DNA from: Abyssibius sp040880065
GTDB taxonomy: Bacteria; Pseudomonadota; Alphaproteobacteria; Rhodobacterales; Rhodobacteraceae
Direction of reading: 5' to 3'
DNA length: 64,000 bases
NCBI GenBank assembly: GCA_040880065.1
Contig: JBBDJE010000054.1
Location: 9,630-73,629, forward strand
Shown: in pieces, positions 7,682 through 16,779 of the stretch
Position numbering within the stretch: position 1 is the stretch's first letter
Layout: each line of letters opens with the position of its first letter
Notes under the pieces: generated by a model
Database searches by the model: none
Seen by the model: the letters and a program-made list of their open reading frames with translations, nothing else
What the model was told of the DNA's origin: nothing
Position numbers and translations under genes: made by a program

Positions 7682-8119
7682 TTACAACGGCGTGTAATCG
7701 AGCTTGCCGCTGCCATCGGCGGGGCCGGTCACGATATAGGGCGCATCCAGCCCACGATGGTTGACGAAGAAAGTGATCTGCCCGTCCTTGATGCTGGGTG
7801 GCCCCATCCGGTCAAAATCAGGCAATTCGAAATCACCGACACGCAGGTTGAACTGGTCCCATTCCAGTTCCTCCTCTTCGGCATAGCGCCTCAGAAAATC
7901 GGCCTTGTAGGGTTCGATCTCTGTGATCACACCATAGGCCATGCCCTGATCGAAATGGTTGAGCGCGCCGGCCAAAAGCAGGATATGCGCAGGCTCGGCG
8001 ATGAACGGTGCTGCGGCGATCAGTTCTGCAAGCGAGTGATACTCGTCCGGGCCAACCGAGACGCAGAGCTTGTCATCATCGTCATAGCTAAAGCCGACAT
8101 AGGGCAAAGTGTCAGACAT
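7682..8119 (-). CDS. Small acidic protein of unknown function, downstream of the giant protease-like gene
   Basis: I do not recognise this 145-residue protein. It is strongly acidic, with an Asp cluster near residues 13-16 and a Glu/Asp-rich EEEELEWDQ around residue 82. It has no signal peptide or membrane segment. Hydrophobic helix AELIAAAPFIAEPAHILLLAGAL (about residues 30-52, split here as a description) and beta-rich C-terminus suggest a compact globular domain. A good Shine-Dalgarno (GGAGAA) precedes the ATG at 8119. It follows the giant gene by 39 bp on the same strand and is probably co-transcribed. Its small, acidic, downstream character is like that of many immunity or inhibitor proteins, but this is only a hypothesis. 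Confidence 0.6.
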   Translation of the reverse strand: MSDTLPYVGFSYDDDDKLCVSVGPDEYHSLAELIAAAPFIAEPAHILLLAGALNHFDQGMAYGVITEIEPYKADFLRRYAEEEELEWDQFNLRVGDFELPDFDRMGPPSIKDGQITFFVNHRGLDAPYIVTGPADGSGKLDYTPL

Positions 8120-8158
8120 TGGAAATTCTCCTTTTGGCCGGGGTCAGGATGTGCGTGT

Positions 8159-11100
8159 TCATTCGGCTACCTGCCAGGCTGTGTTGATCCATTTGTCCTC
8201 AAGTGCGGTCAGCTTGCCGCTTGGCTCTTGCTTTTTGAACATTTTCGCCTCGCCGGTAATCGGGTCGGGGATGACCACGAAATAGGTGTGGCCATCCTTA
8301 TCGCCCCAGTTGGTATCGGCGATCACGAATTGCGGCGGCTCCAGATTGTCGATGATGTTGTTGGAAAACTCGTCATCGCTCCATGTGCCGACCACACCTT
8401 TGAAATATTCGATCTTTGCGTTGAGCGCGGCATTGTTCACAACTTTGCCCGCATCTTCCTGCTTCTTCTTCCACGCCTTGGCCCGTTCGCTGGCCATATA
8501 GTCACGAAGGTCTTTGGTTACCGTGTCGACATGGGCCTTGATCTCGGCGGGTTTCATCGCCGTTGTCGGGCGTTTTATGCGCGCCTCTGCCAACAGGGCC
8601 GCCCCACCGGAAAACAGATCCCAGCCTTCCATCGTGTCTAGCTGCTTGTCAAACAGCAGGCCGGTTTTTTCTGCGGCAAGGTCTGTTGTGGCCATGTCCT
8701 TGCCAGGTTTGAGAAGGTATTTCTCGATCGCCGCCGCAGGATCATCGCCTTCCTTCAGCTTGGCAAGCGAGGGGTGGTTGGGCAGGCCGCCAAAGGCGTG
8801 AATGCCAGAGGTGGACAGGTGATCATTTCGGAATCCGGACCCGCGGTAGCAAACTTGCTGATCAGCCCGGTTACGACCTTTTTGGTGCGCTCGCCCGGCG
8901 GATCAACCGGAATGCGCTGCTTGTTGGCGTCGAGCAGATAATTTCCATGGGCATCCAGTTTGTAATTGGTCGCGCTGACATTATTCTGCACTGGCTCGCC
9001 ACCGTGAAGCACCTTGGAAGGGCCGGTTGAAAACCCGCCGCCCGGAAGCTCCCACGGCTTGTATTCCCCCGGACAGACTGCGTTGATAAAGCTGTCGCTT
9101 TTGCACAGATCAACAATTTTTACACCGGTTTCGCTGTCTTTCTCCTCGCCGGCTGCCTCAAGGGCGATGCGTGTGATGGTGGTAATGAACGCGGCCTTGG
9201 TGGTGATGGCCGTCTTGGTGGCCTTGTCGATAATCTGGAAATTACCCTTGGTCGAAGACCCGTCATTCGAGCCAGCGATATTGGAGGTCGCGTCATAGCG
9301 ATAGTCCAGCCCGTCGGCGAGCGCGGTCTGGATCTTGCCACGCACTTCGGGCCATTTTGCGGGGTCGGGGAGCAGGTCTTTGACCTTTTTCATGCCATCG
9401 GGAGAGTTGAACAGGTTGCGCTGCAACTGCTTGCGCTCGATCGAATTGGCAAGTGTCGCACCAGCCGTTGCAACCGTATATTCATAGCTGCGCATGAGTT
9501 GGTTGTCATCGGCGGGCAGCTTGTCGGTGCTGATCGCCTTGATCTTGTCGCCCTGCGCGGTGGTGAACCGGCCCTTCATGGCAATTTCGGTCATGCTGCC
9601 CATGGCCTTGGCCGGGTCTTCTTCAACCACGCGGCGCGCAGGCCCCGTGGCAAAGCAAGAGCCAACCGGGCCTTGGTCAAGCGGTGTAAACATTGCCGAC
9701 ATAACCGAGGATTTTACATCATCTTTGGTGACCGAGCCGGGGGTCTTGCCCGAATTGCGGGCGATGAGTTTTTTACCCGTAACGCTGGTTGGTGCTGTGG
9801 TAATGCCGTCCAGAACACCTTGGCATTTATCCTTGTGCTTGGGGTCGTCCATGGCTTTCGACATTGTGTCGAAATGCATGTTCATACCCGGCGTTTTATT
9901 CTCCATCGAGCCGGGATGAAAATTCATCATCCCCAACGCTTCTTGCGCTTTGGGCGATGTGGTGTCGATCTTGCCATCGCCGTCGAGCATGGAGTCGCCA
10001 ACATATTTGGCGCGATCTTGCTCAAGTTTTTTCCATGACGATCCGCTCGCTAGTGGCACGGGGTTGGCTTTGTTCAGCCCGCCACCTTCGACGAATTTGT
10101 CCATGTTCTTGAAATAGTCACCGCCCATAGCGGCCCCCATCTCAAGGGCATCCTGGGCATATTTCTTCTGGGCGGCTTCATCGCCATAGGCGTTGCCGTC
10201 CTTGTCCTTAAAGCCGTTGCCCATGCCTTTGGTAACACGGTCGATCCCGTCGGCAAGCATGGCCCGGTCATTTGACTTTTCAAGCAGGCCAAGCGCCTTT
10301 TGCCCAAGCGCCGGGTCAGCCTCGAACGCGCCAAGAACCTTGGCGATATCATCATCCGACATCGGGTTTTTGCCGGTGGGTGACAGCACGCCGGTGGTCA
10401 GCGAATCCATCAGGTCTTTCTTGGCCTTGGTGGCCTTGACCTTTTCTTGCTCGGCGTCGATCTTGCCTTTGGCGGCATCAATTTCGGTGCCCTTGTCGCG
10501 CCAGTCCTGCGCCTCTTTATCCTGCGCTTCCTTTGTGGTATTAACCTTTTCCAGATCGGCGGCGCGCTTGGCTTTGAGATCTGCCTCGACATTGATCAGC
10601 GCGTTCATCTGGTTCACAAGCTCAAGCTGCTTTTCCTTGGACAGTTTGGACAGATCCTTGGGCAGGTTCTTCTTGAATTCGCTCATGGCCGCAACGGCCT
10701 GTTTGTGCTGGGTATCGCTGGCATTCGAGTCGATCTTTGCCTGATCGGCAAGCGCCTTGGCGGCATGGAATTGCCGTGCAATGGTCTTTTGCTGGGCCTC
10801 GAGTGCGGCCTGCTCGGCCTTTGCGTCGTCGACCAGCTTTTTGGCGGCTTCAACCCCGGCGGCGGTGGGCACAAGATCGCTATGCTCGCCCTCCATCTTG
10901 GCCAGCACCTTCAGTGCGGCCTCGAAGCTTTTGGGGTTGTCGCGGGCCAGCTTCACAAGCGCGATCTGCTGGTTTTCCGGCAGGTCGAACTCTTTCAGCT
11001 TTTCCTTTTGTTTCTCGTCATGCTCGCTGAGAATACCGAGCATGTCGCCGACGCCCTGCGCAACATCCTCGACCTTATCGACGATATCCTCGCCAAGCTC

Positions 11101-11904
11101 CTTCAGGTCTTCGATCTTGTCGGACACATCCTCGACGAATTCTTCGACATTGTCCTTAACCGTATCGACCACCTGTTCGAATATCGATTTCGGCTGAATC
11201 TTCGCCAAAGCCTTCTTGATCTGCGATAGCATGGCCTTAGCCTGGTCGTATTCCTTGGATTCCATTGCCCGCTTGAAGCCAAGCTCGGCTTGAGCCAGCG
11301 CATTTTGCAGTGCCTCCTCTGCATCGGCGCGCTTTTCCTTCATCTCGGTATTCAGCAGGCCATAGGCCTTCATGAGCACGGGGCCAAGCGTGTCGGGCGC
11401 GGCTTTCTCGTCGGTTTTTTCTGCGGTTTTCGGGGCATCGCCGCCGCCATCACCGCCGGGTGTCTCGTTTGGTGTTCCTCCGTCGCCGGTCGCTTCCTGA
11501 ACGGGGGCTTTGACATCTTCGTCATCGCCACCCTCGTCATCTTCGCCATCGGCCAAAGTGATGCCGCCGGGCAGTTCGATGACAATCTTCTTGATTTTAG
11601 CGAAGCGGGCCGCGAAATGCTGGCGAATGAGCTTGGGGAAGTTGCCGGGCGGCTCTTCATCCACCTTAAAAAAGACGGTTTTGCCCTCGGCGCGCATCTG
11701 GCCCATCATGCCTTTGGGCCCGCCGCCGTTTGTCTTGGCCTCCCTGCGACACTTGTCCGGATCGCCCGTGGGGTTGGCGGCTACAACCAGCCCTTCCTTG
11801 CCTTGCAGAATCGCAAAGTTGAGAATGCGTTTCTTGGCCATTGCAAGGTGGGCCTTCAGCGCGTCACCCTGCTTGGTCAGCTCGGCCTTATCAAGTTTTG
11901 CCAT
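8159..11904 (-). CDS. Giant coiled-coil protein with papain-like C-terminus, interrupted by a one-base frameshift
   Basis: Read with one base restored near 8818, this is a single gene of about 1248 residues; as given it splits into 11904-8755 and a second frame running to 8159. Residues ~10-112 form an alpha/beta domain, ~113-165 an acidic Gly-rich linker, and ~165-480 long charged helices with coiled-coil character rich in Lys, Glu and Ala. The later part has PLDQGPVGSCFATG with Cys750, resembling the Q-x-x-x-x-S-C active-site helix of papain-like proteases. Past the shift come GIHAFGG (candidate His) and IADTNWGDK (candidate Asn). The two frames join smoothly if ACCTGT was ACCCTGT on the coding strand, giving MITLSTSGIHAF. 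No signal peptide is visible. The family is not one I can name, and protease activity is inferred only from motifs. Confidence 0.7.
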
Positions 11905-12109
11905 AAGTCTTCCCCATCAAATACCTGACTGCCCCGCCCTGCATAGACAGCCTGTTTGCGTTGAAATATATGCGTTTCCCGTAATTGGATCGGCGTGATA
12001 ATTATCTAAAAAGCGAATCTGAAAATGATAGCGCGCAAACGGACTTGCGTCCAGTCTGACAAAATTATTTCAGGAAATGAGGGAGGGGGCCGCGGGTGCG
12101 CGAAAGTTT
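11905..12109. other. Intergenic region upstream of the giant gene
   Basis: About 200 bp lie between the giant gene start and the mdh terminator. The stretch 11960-12075 is AT-rich compared with its surroundings and probably contains the leftward promoter. The gene has a GGGGAAG Shine-Dalgarno directly before the ATG at 11904. I see no convincing operator. Confidence 0.4.
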
Positions 12110-12133
12110 GGCGCGGCCCGTGCAGGCCGCGCC
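12110..12133 (-). terminator. Hairpin downstream of mdh
   Basis: GGCGCGGCC-(6 nt)-GGCCGCGCC is a perfect 9-bp stem located 8 bp beyond the mdh stop. There is no strong U-tract on the transcribed strand (AAACTTTC follows). It is well placed to end or stabilise the mdh transcript. Confidence 0.6.
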
Positions 12134-12140
12134 GAAAGTC

Positions 12141-13103
12141 TTAGTTCAGGCTCGAATCAATGCCCTTGCAGGCTTCAATCAGCCCTTTGACAGCCTCGAT
12201 CGATTTGTCGAACATCGCGGTTTCGTCCTTGTTCATGGAAATTTCCACGATGCGTTCGACCCCGCCGGCACCAATAACCGTGGGCACGCCGACATACATG
12301 CCCTTGAGGCCATAGGCATTGTCGATATAGGCCGCGCAGGGCAGCACGCGCTTTTGGTCTTTCAGATAGGCCTCTGCCATCTGAATGGCCGCGGCGGCGG
12401 GTGCATAAAAGGCCGAGCCGGTTTTCAGCAGGCCAACGATTTCGGCACCGCCATCGCGGGTGCGCTGCACGATCGCGTTCAGCCGGTCCTGCGTTGTCCA
12501 GCCCATGTTCACAAGGTCGGGCAGGGGAATGCCGGCAACCGTGGAATAGCGGGTCAGCGGCACCATCGTGTCGCCATGGCCACCCAGTACGAAGGCGGTC
12601 ACGTCTTTGACCGAAACATCGAACTCATCGGCGAGGAAGTGGCGAAAGCGGGCGCTGTCAAGCACACCGGCCATGCCGCAGACCATTTTTGCCGGAAGGC
12701 CCGAAAACTGCTGCAAGGCCCAGACCATGGCATCCAGCGGGTTGGTAATGCAGATGACAAAGGCGTTCGGGGCGTGGGCGGCAATGCCCTCACCCACCGA
12801 TTTCATGACCTTGAGGTTGATCCCGAGCAGGTCATCGCGGCTCATTCCCGGCTTGCGCGCAACACCTGCGGTGACGATGCAGACATCGGCCCCGGCAATC
12901 GCGGCATAGTCATTCGCGCCCTTGAACGTGGCGTCAAACCCGCTGACCGGCGCGCTTTCGGCGATATCCAGCGCCTTGCCCTGCGGGATGCCTTCGGCGA
13001 TGTCGAACAAGACAACGTCGCCAAGTTCGGCAAGCCCCGCCAGATGTGCCAAAGTGCCACCGATCTGGCCCGCGCCGATCAATGCTATTTTCGATCTTGC
13101 CAT
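12141..13103 (-). CDS. mdh: Malate dehydrogenase
   Basis: The 320-residue enzyme oxidises malate to oxaloacetate with NAD+ in the TCA cycle. It is of the LDH-like type common in alphaproteobacteria. The NAD-binding KIALIGAGQIGGTLAHLA is at residues 5-22, the substrate-binding loop is RKPGMSRDDLLG, TNPLDAMVW follows, and the catalytic His lies in VLGGHGDTMVP near residue 176. Length is normal. It stands alone with a hairpin downstream and shares a ~120-bp divergent region with a TauE-type permease gene. In many relatives it neighbours other TCA genes, and here sdh lies 4 kb away. Confidence 0.97.
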   Translation of the reverse strand: MARSKIALIGAGQIGGTLAHLAGLAELGDVVLFDIAEGIPQGKALDIAESAPVSGFDATFKGANDYAAIAGADVCIVTAGVARKPGMSRDDLLGINLKVMKSVGEGIAAHAPNAFVICITNPLDAMVWALQQFSGLPAKMVCGMAGVLDSARFRHFLADEFDVSVKDVTAFVLGGHGDTMVPLTRYSTVAGIPLPDLVNMGWTTQDRLNAIVQRTRDGGAEIVGLLKTGSAFYAPAAAAIQMAEAYLKDQKRVLPCAAYIDNAYGLKGMYVGVPTVIGAGGVERIVEISMNKDETAMFDKSIEAVKGLIEACKGIDSSLN

Positions 13104-13224
13104 TGCAAGTCTCCTGAGTTGGAAGAATACCGGGATGGCCTAACGCTGTTTGCAGGATTTCGCAAGTGCGGGATGGCAGTTGTGGTGGCGCGGGGCGACG
13201 CAAGCAAAGGCAAATAAGGGCGGA

Positions 13225-13980
13225 ATGATGGTTTTAGATCTGCATTTTTTCATGTTCGCGGTGCCTGCGGTGCTGTTTGCCGGGCTGTCCAAAGGCGGAT
13301 TCGGGTCTGGTGCGGCCTTTGCCGCCGCGCCGTTCTTGGCGCTTGCAATAGACCCCAAGCTCGCCGTGGGGCTGATGCTGCCCTTGCTGATGCTCATGGA
13401 TGTAGCCGGTTTGCGGGCCTTTTGGCGGGGCTGGAACTGGCCGGTGGCGCGCGCGTTGATGGTGGGAATGCTGCCGGGCGTGGCCATTGGCGCGCTGGTG
13501 TTTCGCCAGACGAATCCTGATATTTTGCGTCTGCTGATCGGCGGTATTGCCATTGCCTTTGTGGCCTTTCAATTGGCGCGCGCACGCGGATGGCTAAAGG
13601 TTACGCCGCGCGGCGTAAGCCCGGGGCGCGGAATGTTCTGGGGGCTGGTGGCCGGGTTTACCAGCTTTGTGAGCCATGCGGGCGGGCCGCCTGCAACGGT
13701 TTATTTACTTTCGCAGAATTTGAGCAAACGGGCGTTTCAATCAACCACTGTGCTGGCATTCTGGTGGGTGAACCTGATCAAGGTGCCGCCCTATATTGCC
13801 ATTGGCTTGTTCACGCCACAAACGCTGCTGGCCAATCTTTACCTTGCGCCTGTGGCGGTGGTGGGGGTGCTGTGCGGGGTCTGGCTGCATAACCGCACCT
13901 CTGACAGGGTGTTTTTCGGCCTTGCCTATGCGTTTTTGGTGCTGACCGGGCTAAAGCTGATTTATGACGGGTTAACCTGA
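13225..13980 (+). CDS. TauE/SafE-family membrane permease
   Basis: The 251-residue polytopic membrane protein belongs to the TauE/SafE family, which exports or imports sulfite, sulfoacetate and similar anions. The N-terminal half has the signature FAGLSKGGFGSG, and the second-half repeat begins SFVSHAGGPPATVYLLSQ, both typical of the inverted repeat in this family. About eight hydrophobic segments are visible. I start at the ATG at 13225 (a second ATG follows at 13228), since residues from the upstream TTG frame are not family-like and a GGGCGG precedes. The transported substrate cannot be told, as no sulfonate genes are adjacent. Confidence 0.87.
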   Translation: MMVLDLHFFMFAVPAVLFAGLSKGGFGSGAAFAAAPFLALAIDPKLAVGLMLPLLMLMDVAGLRAFWRGWNWPVARALMVGMLPGVAIGALVFRQTNPDILRLLIGGIAIAFVAFQLARARGWLKVTPRGVSPGRGMFWGLVAGFTSFVSHAGGPPATVYLLSQNLSKRAFQSTTVLAFWWVNLIKVPPYIAIGLFTPQTLLANLYLAPVAVVGVLCGVWLHNRTSDRVFFGLAYAFLVLTGLKLIYDGLT

Positions 13981-14043
13981 ACGGGGCCGCGCGCACGCGT
14001 TTGCTTTTCGCACCGTCAGTCTTGCGCGGCCCGGCACCGGCGG

Positions 14044-14067
14044 GTTATGTTGCAGCGCAACAATAAC
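14044..14067. promoter_or_regulatory. Nested palindrome upstream of the malyl-CoA thioesterase gene
   Basis: GTTAT-GTTGC-AGC-GCAAC-A-ATAAC contains perfect 5-bp inner arms and 5-bp outer arms offset by one base. It ends 11 bp before the ATG at 14079 and overlaps the ribosome-binding region. It may be an operator or an mRNA hairpin that affects translation start. No regulator gene is adjacent. Confidence 0.45.
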
Positions 14068-14078
14068 GGAGACGGCCC

Positions 14079-14939
14079 ATGCATCCCTATCGCTCGGTTC
14101 TATATATGCCCGGTTCCAACGCGCGTGCGCTTGAAAAGGCGCGGAGTTTGGATGCCGATGCACTGATTCTTGATCTTGAAGACGCGGTGGCCCCGGCGGA
14201 AAAGCCTGTCGCACGGGATTTGGTTTGTGCGGCGGTCAAGGCCGGCGGGTTCGGGGCGCGGCGGGTGCTTATTCGCATCAACGGGGCCGATACCGAATGG
14301 GGAGCCGATGATTTGGCCGCCGCAATTGCAGCAGCGCCGCACGGCATTTTGGTGCCCAAAGTAAATGATGCCGAGGATGTTGCCCGCGCTGCCGCACAGC
14401 TTGGCCGCGCGGATACCGGCCTTTGGGCGATGATGGAAACGCCGCGCGCGATTTTGAACGCGGCCGCCATTGCGGCAGCACCCGGTCTGCACGGGCTGGT
14501 TCTGGGCACCAATGATCTGGTGAAAGACCTTGGGGTGACGCTGGGCGCAGATCGCAGCCAGATCGCCACAGCCCTGTCGCTGTGCTTGCTGGCTGCGCGC
14601 GCACACGGGCTTTTGTGCATTGACGGCGTTTACAACGCCTTTCGCGACGAGGATGGTTTGCGCGCGGAATGCCTTCAGGGCCGCGATATGGGCTTTGACG
14701 GAAAAACCCTTGTTCACCCCGCGCAGCTAGCCATTGCGAACGCGGTTTTCGCGCCCGACCCTGCACAGATGGCGCTTGCACAGCGCCAGATAGACGCGCA
14801 TGCCGCTGCTTTGGCCGCTGGCACCGGCGTGGCGGTTGTCGATGGCAAGATTGTTGAAAACCTGCATGTGGCCACCGCAAAAAACCTGATCGCGCGGGCA
14901 GAAATGATTGCTAAGCGCGCCAAAGACGCGCAAGGTTGA
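14079..14939 (+). CDS. mcl2: (3S)-malyl-CoA thioesterase (CitE/HpcH family)
   Basis: The 286-residue protein is a CitE/HpcH-type TIM barrel with the family start YRSVLYMPGSNARALEKA, the acidic DALILDLEDAVAP carrying metal and substrate contacts, and the METPRAILN and GTNDLVKDLG segments. In Rhodobacter this short form, distinct from malyl-CoA lyase Mcl1 (about 318 residues), is Mcl2, which hydrolyses (3S)-malyl-CoA to malate and CoA. That completes the apparent malate synthase step of the ethylmalonyl-CoA pathway. Context supports the choice: NnrU, DUF1737, mesaconyl-CoA hydratase and sdh follow in the same direction, an order I recall from Rhodobacter sphaeroides. A general citrate-lyase beta-like role is the alternative. 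Confidence 0.82.
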   Translation: MHPYRSVLYMPGSNARALEKARSLDADALILDLEDAVAPAEKPVARDLVCAAVKAGGFGARRVLIRINGADTEWGADDLAAAIAAAPHGILVPKVNDAEDVARAAAQLGRADTGLWAMMETPRAILNAAAIAAAPGLHGLVLGTNDLVKDLGVTLGADRSQIATALSLCLLAARAHGLLCIDGVYNAFRDEDGLRAECLQGRDMGFDGKTLVHPAQLAIANAVFAPDPAQMALAQRQIDAHAAALAAGTGVAVVDGKIVENLHVATAKNLIARAEMIAKRAKDAQG

Positions 14940-14961
14940 GCGGAATTATGCGAGGGATAGC

Positions 14962-15528
14962 ATGACGATACTTGTCTTGGGCGTCGCCCTGTGGTGGGCC
15001 GCGCATTTGCTGAAATCCATTGCACCGCGCCTGCGCGACCGTTTGACAGAACGCATGGGCGCTGCGGGCGCGCGTGGCGCGATTGCCGGGGTTGTGCTGC
15101 TGTCGGTCGTGCTGATGGTTGTGGGTTTTATTGTCGCGCCCTTCCAGCACCTTTATACCCCGCCAGGCTGGGCGGTGCATATCAATAACGCCGCTATGCT
15201 TGTGGCATTTTACCTGCTGGGGCTTGGCCATTCCTCGGGGCGGGTGCGCCGCTTTTTGCGCCACCCGATGTTGCTGGGTGTTGTCGTTTGGGCGGGCGCG
15301 CATTTGCTGACAAATGGCGACCTTGCGGCCCTGATTTTGTTTGGCGGTCTGGCGGCTTGGGCCATTGTTTCGATGCTGCTGATCAATATGCGCGAAGGTG
15401 CCTGGCGCCGCCCCGACCCCGGTTCACGCATGGGCGATGTAAAGCATATTGTGCTTACAATTGTGGTTTTTGCCGCTTTTGCGGGGGTTCACATGCTGGT
15501 TGGCCCCTCACCATTCCCCGGAGGATAA
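14962..15528 (+). CDS. NnrU-family integral membrane protein
   Basis: The 188-residue protein belongs to the NnrU family, named after a gene near denitrification functions but widespread in alphaproteobacteria without them. Its activity is unknown. It has five or six hydrophobic segments, with conserved WWAAHLLKS near the N-terminus, RRFLRHPMLLGVVVWAGAHL in the centre and LFGGLAAWAIVSMLLIN after it. The ATG at 14962 fits the family start; an upstream start would run into the mcl2 end. It lies 22 bp after mcl2 and directly abuts the DUF1737 gene, so the four genes from mcl2 to mch look like one operon. No denitrification genes are nearby. Confidence 0.88.
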   Translation: MTILVLGVALWWAAHLLKSIAPRLRDRLTERMGAAGARGAIAGVVLLSVVLMVVGFIVAPFQHLYTPPGWAVHINNAAMLVAFYLLGLGHSSGRVRRFLRHPMLLGVVVWAGAHLLTNGDLAALILFGGLAAWAIVSMLLINMREGAWRRPDPGSRMGDVKHIVLTIVVFAAFAGVHMLVGPSPFPGG

Positions 15529-15732
15529 ATGCGCGCCTATCGTTTGCTGACCGAGGATGACACCTCGGCGTTTTGCCACAAAGTCTCGCTTGCGCTCTCC
15601 AAAGGCTGGCGGCTGGAGGGCAGCCCGAGCTTGGCGTTTGATGCTGGTCGCGGCGTGATGCGCTGCGCACAGGCCGTGGTGAAAGACTATGACGGCCCCT
15701 ATACGCCCGACATGAAGCTGGGCGAGATCTGA
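15529..15732 (+). CDS. DUF1737 small protein
   Basis: This 67-residue protein is a DUF1737 member, a very small cytoplasmic domain of unknown function. The pattern MRAYRLLTEDDTSAF, a central KGWRLEGSPSLAFDA and QAVVKDYDGPY are typical of the family. It starts at the base right after the NnrU stop, and its TGA overlaps the ATG of mch (TGATGA), so translation of all three is probably coupled. Its constant position before mch in relatives suggests an accessory role in the pathway, but there is no direct evidence. Confidence 0.85.
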   Translation: MRAYRLLTEDDTSAFCHKVSLALSKGWRLEGSPSLAFDAGRGVMRCAQAVVKDYDGPYTPDMKLGEI

Positions 15733-16766
15733 TGATCAAGGTTTCGGCGGGGCGGTTTTTTGAAGATTATCGCCTTGGCGAGACCTTGCAGCACGCTGTG
15801 CCGCGCACCGTGTCGCCCGGCTTGCGGGATATTTACACATCGCTCTACCCTAGCCGGTTTGCGCTTTATTCATCGGACGAATTTGCGCGCGCCTGTGGGC
15901 TTGCGACCAGCCCGGTCGAGGATCTGGCGGCGTTTCATCTGGTATTTGGTAAGACCGTGCCCGATGTCAGCCTGAACGCGGTTGCAAATCTGGGCTATGG
16001 GGCGGGGCGGTTTCTGGCCCCCGTCTGGCCGGGCGATACCCTGCGCGCGACCTCCGAGGTGATCGGGCTGAAGGAAAACTCCAGCGGCAAAACCGGCGTG
16101 GTCTGGGTGCGCACGCAGGGGTTCAACCAGCACGGCGCGGCGGTGGTGGCGTATGTGCGCTGGGTAATGGTGAACAAGCGCGACAGCGCCGCGCCCGCGC
16201 CTGCAACCGTGGTGCCGGAACTTGCCACAAGCGTGGCGCCTGACGCCCTGATCGTTCCCGAGGGGCTGGATTTCAGCACCTATGACCTTGCGCAGGCGGG
16301 CGCACCGCACCGGGCGGCCGATTACGCGCCGGGCGAGATTATCGACCATGTCGATGGCGTTACCCTGTCAGAGGCCGAACACATGCTGGCCACGCGCCTG
16401 TGGCAAAACACCGCCAAGGTGCATTTTGATACAACGGCGCGCCCCGATGGGCGGCGGCTGATCTATGGCGGGCATATCATCTCGCTGGCGCGGGCGCTGT
16501 CCTTCAACGGGCTGGCCAATGCGCAGATGATTGTGGCGATCAATGCCGGTAGCCATGCCAACCCGGCCTTTGCGGGCGATACGGTCTGCGCATGGTCCGA
16601 GGTGCTGGATATCGCAAAAACCCCGGCCCCCGGTGTGGCCGCACTCCGCCTGCGCACGGTGGCCACGCGCGGGCATGCCCGCGCCGGAGCACTGCGCGGC
16701 GTTGATGGTAAATACCTGCCCGAGGTTTTGCTGGATTTTGACTATTGGGCCCTGATGCCTGCCTGA
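15732..16766 (+). CDS. mch: Mesaconyl-CoA hydratase (beta-methylmalyl-CoA dehydratase)
   Basis: The 344-residue enzyme interconverts mesaconyl-C1-CoA and beta-methylmalyl-CoA in the ethylmalonyl-CoA pathway. It is a double MaoC/hot-dog protein: the N-terminal half has GRFFEDYRLGETLQHAVPRT and LRDIYTSLYPSRFALYSS, and the second half has the hydratase-like YGGHIISLARALSFNGLANA with a catalytic-type His and MIVAINAGSHANPAF. The length of about 343 residues is diagnostic compared with single-domain MaoC proteins. It ends an operon with mcl2, NnrU and DUF1737. A remarkable inverted repeat follows before sdhC. Confidence 0.93.
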   Translation: MIKVSAGRFFEDYRLGETLQHAVPRTVSPGLRDIYTSLYPSRFALYSSDEFARACGLATSPVEDLAAFHLVFGKTVPDVSLNAVANLGYGAGRFLAPVWPGDTLRATSEVIGLKENSSGKTGVVWVRTQGFNQHGAAVVAYVRWVMVNKRDSAAPAPATVVPELATSVAPDALIVPEGLDFSTYDLAQAGAPHRAADYAPGEIIDHVDGVTLSEAEHMLATRLWQNTAKVHFDTTARPDGRRLIYGGHIISLARALSFNGLANAQMIVAINAGSHANPAFAGDTVCAWSEVLDIAKTPAPGVAALRLRTVATRGHARAGALRGVDGKYLPEVLLDFDYWALMPA

Positions 16767-16779
16767 TTACGGCAAGGGC

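Noticed and set aside
8070..8090. A DDDDK enteropeptidase-like site in the small acidic protein
   Set aside because: The motif is short and arises from an Asp run in a cytoplasmic bacterial protein; no biological link.
8755..11904. Treating the 1049-residue frame and the 178-residue frame at 8159-8695 as two separate genes
   Set aside because: The C-terminal 28 residues of the first frame are Pro/Ala/Thr-rich out-of-phase sequence, while the other frame reads as natural protein across the same bases and continues without a stop into the second frame.
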